A stretch of 38,678 nt of DNA, from positions 1 through 38,678 of the forward strand of contig JAJZYH010000018.1 in the NCBI GenBank assembly GCA_021798195.1, read 5' to 3'. Source of the stretch: Thermoplasmata archaeon. GTDB taxonomy: Archaea; Thermoplasmatota; Thermoplasmata; Lutacidiplasmatales; UBA184. The position numbers and the translations under genes are program-made. The notes below the pieces were generated by a model that had not been told where the DNA came from, did not search any database, and saw nothing but the letters and a program-made list of their open reading frames with translations. Positions 24,932 through 32,034 of this stretch are shown here, piece after piece (position 1 is the stretch's first letter; each line of letters opens with the position of its first letter).

Positions 24932-25327
24932 ACTCCTTGGAGAACGGGGACCGGCTCGCCACCGCCGAACGCGTGCGTTCTGGTCTTTACCCAGACCCAC
25001 GGCACGCCTCGGCCCGGGTACGGTGGAGGACCCTGAGGCGAAAGTCTCCCGGAAACCGATGCGAGAACCACTCGTGGGTCCCAGCAGGAGCTTTCGGGAA
25101 TGCGCCAGAGGTAGGTGGAGAAGGACCTTCGGCTTGACGGAAGGACCACACCTCTCCCACCCTCCCTTCCCTTCCGGAAACCTAGATCGGATCCCCGCCG
25201 GCTCCCTGTGCCACGGGCCCTGGGCTGAAACGGGATCCGGGGCGAAATCACACAGCCTGGGGGAAACCGCCCTCCGGTGGTGGGGAGGCAACTGGCCCAA
25301 ATCCCATTGCCTCCGTTGTAAATAGCA
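24932..25327. other. Gene-free region upstream of the thermosome gene
   Basis: About 400 bp without a credible gene. Short stems are possible, for example GGACCC (25031-25036) with GGGTCC (25076-25081) enclosing CGAG-AACCA-CTCG. I do not recognise a known RNA. The length is unusual for this compact region, so a regulatory or RNA role is possible. Confidence 0.4.
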
Positions 25328-25335
25328 TTATATAG
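25328..25335 (+). promoter_or_regulatory. Strong TATA box of the thermosome gene
   Basis: TTATATAG, about 35 bp before ATG 25367, lies in a markedly AT-rich island and predicts a start of transcription near 25357. GAGG at 25357-25360 is a short ribosome-binding match close to that start. Confidence 0.7.
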
Positions 25336-25366
25336 AAGCACTTACTCACTCGAGATTGAGGTTACC

Positions 25367-26995
25367 ATGTTGCAGGGAACACCGATCCTTGTGCTTCGCG
25401 AAGGGGCCGAACGTGAGAAGGGCCGTGGGGCCACGGCCAACAACATCGCCGCCGCCCGGGCCATCGCCGATGCGGTCCGGAGCACCCTGGGCCCCCGGGG
25501 GATGGACAAGATGCTCGTGGACTCCATGGGCGACATCACCATCACCAACGATGGGGTCACCATCCTCAAGGAGATCGACGTGGAACATCCGGCCGCGAAG
25601 ATGCTGGTGGAGGTCGCGAAGACCCAGGACCAGCAGTGCGGGGACGGCACCACGAGCGCCGTGGTGCTCGCAGGCGAACTCCTGAAGCGCTCCGAGACCC
25701 TCATCGAGCAGAATGTGCACCCCACCGTCATCACCCGGGGATTCTCCCTGGCCCTGGAGGAGGCGGAGCGACTGCTCCGCGACGAGATCGGGACCAAGGT
25801 GAGCCCCGATGATGTGGCCACCCTCGAGTCCGTCGCCAAGACCGCCATGGGTTCCAAGGGGGTCTACGGCTCCCGGGACGAACTCGCCAAGCTCGCGGTG
25901 AAGGCGGTGAAGACCATCACCGAGAAGCGGGGCGACCGCCTGGTGGCCGACGTGAGCCTCATCCAGGTGGAGAAGAAGCACGGGGGCACCATCGCCGACA
26001 CCGAGCTCATCGAGGGCATCATCCTGGACAAGGAGCGGGGACACCCCCGGATGCCCCGGGAGGTCAAGGACGCCCGCATCGCGCTCCTCAACAGCGCCCT
26101 CGAGATCAAGAAGACCGAGTTCGAGAGCAAGATCAACATCAAGTCCCCCAACCAGATCCAGAACTTCCTCGACCAGGAGGACAAGACCTTCCGGGACATG
26201 GTGGACGCCATCAAAGGCGTCGGCGCCAACGTGGTGATCTGCCAGAAGAACGTGGACGACGTGGTCTTCCACTATCTCGCCAAGTCCGGCATCTACGCCG
26301 TGAAGCAGGTCAAGGAATCCGACATGCAGAAGCTGGCCCGGGCCACGGGTGGGAAGATCGTCACCGGTATCAAGGAGCTCTCGGCCAAGGACCTGGGCAA
26401 GGCCGCCCATGTGGAGCAGCGGAAGGTGGGGGAGTCCAACATGACCTTCCTCACCGGCTGCACCGCGGCGAAGAGCGTCTCCATCCTCATCCGGGGCGGC
26501 ACGGAGCACGTCACCCAGGAAGTGGAGCGGTCGCTCCAGGACGCCCTCAAGGTGGTCGCCTCGACGCTCGAGGACGGGATCATCTGCCCGGGCGGCGGTG
26601 CCACGGAGATGGAGCTCGCCGTCAAGCTCCGGAAGTTCGCTCCCACCGTGGGAGGAAGGGAGCAGCTCGCCGTGGAGACCTTCGCCCAGGCACTCGAGGT
26701 CATCCCCTGGTCCCTGGCGGAGAACGGCGGATACGACGCCATCAACACCCTCATCGAGCTCCGGCAGAACCACGAGGGAACCAAGGGGAACAAGAACTCG
26801 GGCCTGAGCTTCGAGGACGGACGGGCCAATGACATGATGGCGAAGCATGTGGTGGAGCCTCTCCGGGTCAAGACCCAGGCGCTGAGCTCCGCGGCGGAGG
26901 TGGCCAACCTGGTCCTCCGGATCGACGACATCATCGCGTCCAAGAAGAGCCCGCCCCCCTCCCCGGGCGGCGGACCGGGTGGCCACGGCCACTGA
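25367..26995 (+). CDS. Thermosome subunit (group II chaperonin)
   Basis: 542 residues from ATG 25367. It forms the double-ring ATP-driven protein-folding chamber of archaea. Family signatures: RSTLGPRGMDKMLVDSMGDI, ITNDGVTILKEIDVEHPAAK, QDQQCGDGTTSAVVLAGELL (ATP-binding GDGTT), the apical-domain helical protrusion region near 240-280, GGTEHVTQEVERSLQDAL, and GGGATEMEL. The C-terminus is the usual glycine/histidine-rich GGPGGHGH tail that projects into the cavity. Only one subunit gene is in the window; Thermoplasma has two. Two hairpins follow the stop. Confidence 0.98.
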   Translation: MLQGTPILVLREGAEREKGRGATANNIAAARAIADAVRSTLGPRGMDKMLVDSMGDITITNDGVTILKEIDVEHPAAKMLVEVAKTQDQQCGDGTTSAVVLAGELLKRSETLIEQNVHPTVITRGFSLALEEAERLLRDEIGTKVSPDDVATLESVAKTAMGSKGVYGSRDELAKLAVKAVKTITEKRGDRLVADVSLIQVEKKHGGTIADTELIEGIILDKERGHPRMPREVKDARIALLNSALEIKKTEFESKINIKSPNQIQNFLDQEDKTFRDMVDAIKGVGANVVICQKNVDDVVFHYLAKSGIYAVKQVKESDMQKLARATGGKIVTGIKELSAKDLGKAAHVEQRKVGESNMTFLTGCTAAKSVSILIRGGTEHVTQEVERSLQDALKVVASTLEDGIICPGGGATEMELAVKLRKFAPTVGGREQLAVETFAQALEVIPWSLAENGGYDAINTLIELRQNHEGTKGNKNSGLSFEDGRANDMMAKHVVEPLRVKTQALSSAAEVANLVLRIDDIIASKKSPPPSPGGGPGGHGH

Positions 26996-27000
26996 ACCAA

Positions 27001-27067
27001 CGGGGGGTCCGGAACCCCCCGCCATTCCCGGGAGGTGCGCCGAGGGCGCGCCTCCCGAAGCCTTTTT
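27001..27067 (+). terminator. Double hairpin and T-tract after the thermosome gene
   Basis: Hairpin one: CGGGGGGT (27001-27008) pairs with ACCCCCCG (27014-27021). Hairpin two: an 11-bp stem at 27029-27057 built on CGGGAGG and CCTCCCG. A TTTTT tract follows at 27063-27067. This layout suits termination or mRNA 3'-end protection. The same CTTTTTACC also serves as a plausible TATA box for the next gene, centred about 41 bp before ATG 27107. Confidence 0.6.
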
Positions 27068-27106
27068 ACCTGCCTTCGGACCTCGCCCTCCCCCCCGGTC
27101 GTCACC

Positions 27107-27496
27107 ATGAGAACCAAGAAAGCGGAAGGCGTGCAACGCTTCGAGATCATCGCCCAGGACCCGCGACCGTCCCTCTACCTCTGCTACGACGGCCTCCTGG
27201 GGCTCTCGAGCCGACCCCTCCTGCGGGACATCCTGGAGGAACTCCAGCGGCGGGGGAACGACACGATCCGGAGCTTCCTCGGCTCGCTGCGCACCCGTCG
27301 GTCGGCCCTGGTCCACGTCTACTTCAACGACTTCGTGAGCTACGGGGGCGCGGGAGACGCGGTGGCCGAGTTCTTCTTCGGGACCTACCTCCTCCTGCAC
27401 GACCCGCCGCCGCCCGACGGGAGCGGACGCGAGGCACTCATCCTGGTCCATCCCGCCAGCGGCTCGGAGCGCATCGAGCTGGAGCCCGCGAACTGA
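27107..27496 (+). CDS. Hypothetical protein
   Basis: 129 residues from ATG 27107 (MRTKKAEGVQRFEIIAQDPR). The pattern is mixed alpha/beta: a beta-strand (SLYLCYDGLLGL), a helix (LLRDILEELQRRG), RSALVHVYFNDFVSY, a helix with AEFFFGTYLLLHDP, and a C-terminal ALILVHPASG strand. I do not recognise the family. Codon composition and composition of the protein look genuine, and it sits between a promoter-like TTTTTA and the lysS TATA box. It ends 73 bp before lysS. Confidence 0.65.
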   Translation: MRTKKAEGVQRFEIIAQDPRPSLYLCYDGLLGLSSRPLLRDILEELQRRGNDTIRSFLGSLRTRRSALVHVYFNDFVSYGGAGDAVAEFFFGTYLLLHDPPPPDGSGREALILVHPASGSERIELEPAN

Positions 27497-27537
27497 CGCC
27501 CCGCGAAGGGATTCCCCTCGGTGGCCCGGGCGCAACA

Positions 27538-27545
27538 GCCTTAAC
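27538..27545 (+). promoter_or_regulatory. TATA box of lysS
   Basis: CCTTAACA, centred about 28 bp before ATG 27570, implies a leaderless or nearly leaderless mRNA. Confidence 0.45.
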
Positions 27546-27569
27546 ACCGAGGGCGGATGCGCCCCCGGC

Positions 27570-29093
27570 ATGACCTCCGGTGACGACCTCTCCGCGGAAC
27601 GCCTCCGGAAGAGGGACCTCTGGGTTTCCCGGGGGCACCCGGCGTATCCCCATCATTTCCCGGACCGGGTCCCTTCCGCCCAGATCCGGGAGGATCTCAA
27701 GGACACCCCCCCCGGGGGGAGCCGGGAGGACTTGCGCCGTCGCGTGGCGGGTCGCCTGCGGGCCATCCGACAGCATGGGAAGACGGCATTCATCCCCCTC
27801 GAGGATCAGTCCGGAGAGATCCAGCTGTTCCTGCGGGTGGATGACCTGGGGGAAGCCGAGTACGCCCGGGTTCTCGACGTGCTGGACCCCGGGGACATCG
27901 TGGGAGCCGAGGGAGTCCCCACCCGGACCCGCCGCGGGGAACCTTCCCTCCGGGTCCTCTCGCTCCAGCTCCTCGCGAAGGCGATCCGCCCGCCTCCGGA
28001 GAAATGGCACGGCCTCAAGGACCCGGAGCTGCGGCTCCGACAGAGGTACGTGGATCTCCTCTCCTCCCCGGAGGTCCGCCGGCGGTTCGAGGCCCGCTCC
28101 GCGGTGATCCGGGAACTCCGAACCCACCTCGACGGGCTGGGGTTCCTCGAGGTGGAGACCCCCATCCTCAACCGCACCGCCAGCGGGGGGCTCGCCCGCC
28201 CGTTCCGGACACATTACAACTACCTCGAGGAGGACTTCTCCCTCCGGATCGCGCTGGAACTCCACCTGAAGCGCCTCCTGGTGGGGGGGTTCGAGAAGGT
28301 CTACGAGATCGGGAAGGTCTTCCGCAACGAAGACATGGATTCCCTGCACAGCCCGGAGTTCACCATGCTGGAACTCTACTGGGCCTACTCGGACTACCGG
28401 GACATGATGGGCCTCGTGGAGGGCCTCTTCCCTCGCCTCGCCGGGGCCGCGGCCCCCTATCTTTCCCCCGAGAAGGCGAGGGAGCTGGAGGAGGCCTTCC
28501 GCCCGCCCTGGGCCCGTCTGGACTTCCTGGAGGCCCTCGAGAAGGAGAGCGGGACCAGCGGGATCATGGATCGCCCCCGGGAGGAGCTTGTCCGCTGGGC
28601 CCGGGACCTGGGGCTCGCGGTGCGCGAGGACTCCACGGTGGGCACCTCTCTGGACAAGCTCTTCGGGCACTACGTGGAGCCCAAGCTCCGCCGACCCACG
28701 TTCGTGATGGACCACCCCCTGGAGACCACTCCCCTCGCGAAGCGGCACCGGGAGAAGCCGGGCCGCGTGGAACGGTTCGAGCTCTTCTACCGTGGATTCG
28801 AGCTCTGCAACGCCTACACCGAGCTCAACGACCCCGACGACCAGGAGGCACGCTTCCGGGACCAGCTCCGGGACCGCCCGAAGGACGCGCTGGAGGGGGA
28901 CGAGGAGACCTACGGGTACGATGCCGACTTCGTGGAGGCCCTCCGCTTTGGCATGCCGCCCGCGAGCGGGATCGGCATCGGCATCGACCGTCTCTGCATG
29001 GTGCTCCTGGGCGCCGAATCCGTGAAGGACGTGATCCTTTTCCCACCCACCCGGAAGCCGGGGAGCCGGGGCGACGTATCCGCCCCTCCTTGA
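27570..29093 (+). CDS. lysS: Lysyl-tRNA synthetase, class II
   Basis: 507 residues from ATG 27570. An N-terminal OB anticodon-binding domain (VAGRLRAIRQHGKTAFIPLE, then VDDLGEAEYARVLDVLDPGD) precedes the class II core: motif 1 near ELRTHLDGLGFLEVETPILN, motif 2 VFRNEDMDSLHSPEFTMLEL, motif 3 ASGIGIGIDRLCMVLLGAES. FMDHP-type FVMDHPLETTPLAKRH and FELFYRGFELCNAYTELNDP are LysRS-specific. It charges tRNA-Lys. Many archaea use the unrelated class I enzyme, so the class II form is informative. The call over AspRS/AsnRS rests on the TELNDP and PLAK motifs. Confidence 0.96.
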   Translation: MTSGDDLSAERLRKRDLWVSRGHPAYPHHFPDRVPSAQIREDLKDTPPGGSREDLRRRVAGRLRAIRQHGKTAFIPLEDQSGEIQLFLRVDDLGEAEYARVLDVLDPGDIVGAEGVPTRTRRGEPSLRVLSLQLLAKAIRPPPEKWHGLKDPELRLRQRYVDLLSSPEVRRRFEARSAVIRELRTHLDGLGFLEVETPILNRTASGGLARPFRTHYNYLEEDFSLRIALELHLKRLLVGGFEKVYEIGKVFRNEDMDSLHSPEFTMLELYWAYSDYRDMMGLVEGLFPRLAGAAAPYLSPEKARELEEAFRPPWARLDFLEALEKESGTSGIMDRPREELVRWARDLGLAVREDSTVGTSLDKLFGHYVEPKLRRPTFVMDHPLETTPLAKRHREKPGRVERFELFYRGFELCNAYTELNDPDDQEARFRDQLRDRPKDALEGDEETYGYDADFVEALRFGMPPASGIGIGIDRLCMVLLGAESVKDVILFPPTRKPGSRGDVSAPP

Positions 29094-29139
29094 CCCACCT
29101 ACCGGTCGCGGAGGGACCCTTTCGCGTGGAGACCAAGGG

Positions 29140-29147
29140 AATATAAC
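29140..29147 (+). promoter_or_regulatory. TATA box of the 72-residue protein gene
   Basis: AATATAAC lies about 52 bp before ATG 29196, so the expected leader is about 25-29 nt. GAGGG at 29186-29190 is an appropriately spaced ribosome-binding site. Confidence 0.55.
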
Positions 29148-29195
29148 GGCCCCACCGTCCCTCACGACGGGCGCAAGGCCCGAACGAGGGAAACC

Positions 29196-29414
29196 ATGTC
29201 CATGGAGAAGATCTCCCTGCTGGAAGCGCGGAAGATCGCCGACAAGAAGGGATTGAAGCCCGGGATGGTCCGGGGGACCAATGGGGTCCAGTTCACCCGG
29301 GGAAAGAACGAACGCATCCAACCCGTCACGTGGGAGGAGTTCGAAGGCGTCCTCCGGAAGCGCCGGCTCGCGGTGTACGAATCCGGCGGCTACATGAAGG
29401 TCATGCGGGCCTGA
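29196..29414 (+). CDS. Small conserved-looking hypothetical protein
   Basis: 72 residues (MSMEKISLLEARKIADKKGL); a second in-frame ATG lies two codons in. The sequence is basic with a helix followed by strands: KPGMVRGTNGVQFTRGKNER, then IQPVTWEEFEGVLRKRRLAV and YESGGYMKVMRA. It has its own TATA box and ribosome-binding site, which supports a real gene. The family is not recognised; a small RNA- or DNA-binding role is only a guess from its charge. Confidence 0.7.
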   Translation: MSMEKISLLEARKIADKKGLKPGMVRGTNGVQFTRGKNERIQPVTWEEFEGVLRKRRLAVYESGGYMKVMRA

Positions 29415-29507
29415 ACGCCGCCGCCGTCCGGCGCCGGGTCATTCCGGGGGGCCTGCCGGGAAGGGGCCGGGCCTCCCCACTCTTCATGTGTCCTCATGCC
29501 CCTTCTC

Positions 29508-29524
29508 CGGGAAGGTACTTCCCG
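29508..29524. promoter_or_regulatory. Palindrome upstream of the second ABC operon
   Basis: CGGGAAG-GTA-CTTCCCG is a perfect inverted repeat with 7-bp arms, ending 12 bp before ATG 29536. It is well placed for a repressor site or a 5' mRNA hairpin. No clear TATA box is seen with it. Confidence 0.4.
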
Positions 29525-29535
29525 ACCTTCCATCC

Positions 29536-30324
29536 ATGCAAGGAGCCACGGCGCTGGAACTCAAGGACCTCACGGTCACCTACGGGAGCCTGCGGGCCGT
29601 GGACCACCTCTCCTTCGACGTCCGGCGGGGAGAGATCTACGGCCTCCTGGGATCCAACGGGGCCGGGAAATCCTCCACCATCAAAGCCATCGTGGGGCTC
29701 GTGAAGCCCAGCGGGGGATCCATCCGGGTGCTGGGACGGGATCCCCGGGTGGATGAGCTGGCCACGAAGGCGCTCATCGGCTACGTCCCGGAGACCCAGC
29801 TCCTCTATGACGCCCTCACCCCCCGGGAATTCCTCGAGTTCGTAGCCTCCATCCGCCGGCTCGACCCGGGGGAGTACAATCCCCGCCTGCGGGAGTTCCT
29901 CCGGGCCTTCCAGATCGAGATGGAATTCGATCGGCCCATCGCCACCCTGTCCAACGGGACCCGGCAGAAGACCCTCCTCATCGCCGCCCTGCTCCACACT
30001 CCCCCGGTGCTGGTCCTCGACGAACCGTTCAACAACCTCGACCCGCGCTCGGTGCGCATCATGAAGGACCTCCTCACCGCCTACGTCCGCGAGGGCCGCC
30101 GGGCGGTGCTCTTCTCCACCCACACCATGGAAGTGGCGGAGCGCCTCTGCCACCGCTTCGGCATCCTGGATCACGGGAAGCTCAAGGCCGAGGGAACGCT
30201 GACCCAGCTCCAGGGAGGCTCCGGACGATCCGCCGCGACCCTGGAGGAGGTCTACCTCCATGTCACCTCCGAGGAGGACGAGATCGCCCGGGCGGTGCGG
30301 GCGCTCGACGAAGGCGGCCCATGA
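29536..30324 (+). CDS. ABC transporter ATP-binding protein with variant signature
   Basis: 262 residues from ATG 29536 (MQGATALELKDLTVTYGSLR). Walker A GSNGAGKSST, Q-loop VPETQLL, Walker B VLVLDEPFNNLD and H-loop STHTMEVAERL are intact. The signature is LSNGTRQ instead of LSGGQ, a variant seen in some ABC-2 ATPases. The C-terminal extension ends TLEEVYLHVTSEEDEI, the equivalent of the EDAYLQL motif in the other ATPases here. It overlaps the permease gene by ATGA, so the two form an exporter. An upstream ATG at 29488 would add 16 residues, but the sequence there lacks the family pattern. Confidence 0.92.
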   Translation: MQGATALELKDLTVTYGSLRAVDHLSFDVRRGEIYGLLGSNGAGKSSTIKAIVGLVKPSGGSIRVLGRDPRVDELATKALIGYVPETQLLYDALTPREFLEFVASIRRLDPGEYNPRLREFLRAFQIEMEFDRPIATLSNGTRQKTLLIAALLHTPPVLVLDEPFNNLDPRSVRIMKDLLTAYVREGRRAVLFSTHTMEVAERLCHRFGILDHGKLKAEGTLTQLQGGSGRSAATLEEVYLHVTSEEDEIARAVRALDEGGP

Positions 30325-32030
30325 ACGGAGCCCCTTCGGAGACCCGGCCGGGGCCCCCCGGTCCGCGTTCGTGGGCGGAGGTCTCCCGTCTCGCCCGCAC
30401 GGTCTACGACGAGTTCGCGTTCCAGTCCATCTATGCCCTGAAGCAGGGGAACCTCCTCGCCGACCCCGACGGCACCGGGAAGGGGGATGGGGTCGCCAAG
30501 GCGCGGCGCCGGGTGACCCAGTCCAAGATGATGATCTCCTTCCTGCTCCTCCTGGTGATCTCCTCGTCCCTGTTCACCCTCGCGCGGGGAGAGGCCTACC
30601 TGGGCGTCTCGTTGGCGCCGTCCCTGTACGCCACCATCCTCCTGGGCGGCACCCTCCTCCTGGGTCTCTCCCTGCTCTGGATGACGGGTCTCCAGGTGAC
30701 CCCGACGCTCCTGGGCTCCCGGGTCTTCCCCATCCTTGCCACGCTCCCCCTCTCCCGCCGGGACCTGGAACGGATGGCGATCCTCCTCTTCCTCCGGATC
30801 TTCGACCTTCCCGCGGGGGTCCTCCTGGTCTTGTTCCCCGTGGGGGTGGGGCTCGCCACCGGTTCCTGGCTCGCGGGGCTCTGGGCGATCCCGGGAGCTC
30901 TCCTCGCCATCATCGCCGCCGCCTACCTCTCCCTCCTCACCGGGAGGTTCTTCCTGGTGCGGGTGAGCGGGTCCCGCGGGGGGACCACGCGGCAACTGGT
31001 GGCCCGGTGGGTGTACCTCCTCCTCTGGACCATCCCCGCTCTCGCCATCACCGTGTTCATCAGCTTCTCCGTCCCACTCCTGCGGGGGCTCACGGATTGG
31101 ATCCCGGGCCACCCGGAGGGGCTCCTCGCGCTCTTCATGGCATTCCCCTTCGCGCTCGCCTTTCTCCCCTCGGCGGCGGCCTACGGGTTCCCGTCGGTCC
31201 TCCATCCGGAGGTCCTGGTCCTCCTTGCCGCGACGCTCTACGGGGTCCTGGGGGTCTTCGCCATCCGTTGGCTCTGGGGAAGCCCCCTCGCCATCGCCCT
31301 GGAGACCCCCCGGGTCGACTCCCCGGAAGACATCCCCCCGGGGAGGCTCCGACGGAGCGGTCCGGTGAGCGCCGTGATGCGGAAGGATCTCCGCATCGCG
31401 TCCCGGAGCCCGGGCTACGCGTTCCTCATCCTCCTCCCCCTCCTGGATGCCTTCGTCATCGGGCTCTCCACCCTGGTGGAGAACCCGGATCCCGCCTCGG
31501 TGGAGCGCTACGCCCTCGCCGCGGTGACGGTGGCCGCGCTCCTCGCCACGTTCTTCGGGCCGGCCTTCTTCGCCACCGAGGTGCTGGGGCTTTCGTTCAC
31601 CCGGACCCTTCCCATCACCCGTGGGGAGGTCCTCCTGGGGAAGTCCGCGCTGATCATGGTGATCTACATCCTCTCCTGCATCCTCGTCATGGCCCTCGTG
31701 GTCACCCGGCTGGGGGACCCTCTTCCCTTCCTGGGGTTCGCGGCGGGGGAACTCCCCGCCGTGGTGGCGGCCGCGCTCCTCGAGATCGGGATCATCCTCC
31801 ACCGGGCGGCCAAGACCGGGATCCCCCTCACGAACCTCTTCTCCGGGGCCTGGATCACCACCCTCGTGGTGATCCCCGGCCTTTTGGTCGCCGGTCTCCC
31901 GCTGGTCATCTACGAGGCGGGCCGATATTATGATGAGGCCCTGGCCCTCCCGTCCCTCGCGGCGAGCGGCCTCGTCCTCCTGGCGGTCATCGCCACGTGG
32001 ACGCTCTGGGGACGGGCCCGGCCCCTGTGA
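30321..32030 (+). CDS. ABC-2 type permease, long form
   Basis: 569 residues from ATG 30321, coupled to its ATPase. A cytoplasmic N-terminus of about 70 residues leads into two sets of about six hydrophobic helices each: residues of about 72-300, and about 360-560 after a central cytoplasmic segment (PEDIPPGRLRRSGPVSAVMR). The halves share short motifs such as LPLSRRDLERM and LPITRGEVLLG, so the protein looks like two fused or duplicated ABC-2 permease units. That would make one polypeptide sufficient for the pore. Substrate unknown. Confidence 0.85.
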   Translation: MNGAPSETRPGPPGPRSWAEVSRLARTVYDEFAFQSIYALKQGNLLADPDGTGKGDGVAKARRRVTQSKMMISFLLLLVISSSLFTLARGEAYLGVSLAPSLYATILLGGTLLLGLSLLWMTGLQVTPTLLGSRVFPILATLPLSRRDLERMAILLFLRIFDLPAGVLLVLFPVGVGLATGSWLAGLWAIPGALLAIIAAAYLSLLTGRFFLVRVSGSRGGTTRQLVARWVYLLLWTIPALAITVFISFSVPLLRGLTDWIPGHPEGLLALFMAFPFALAFLPSAAAYGFPSVLHPEVLVLLAATLYGVLGVFAIRWLWGSPLAIALETPRVDSPEDIPPGRLRRSGPVSAVMRKDLRIASRSPGYAFLILLPLLDAFVIGLSTLVENPDPASVERYALAAVTVAALLATFFGPAFFATEVLGLSFTRTLPITRGEVLLGKSALIMVIYILSCILVMALVVTRLGDPLPFLGFAAGELPAVVAAALLEIGIILHRAAKTGIPLTNLFSGAWITTLVVIPGLLVAGLPLVIYEAGRYYDEALALPSLAASGLVLLAVIATWTLWGRARPL

Positions 32031-32034
32031 CCTC

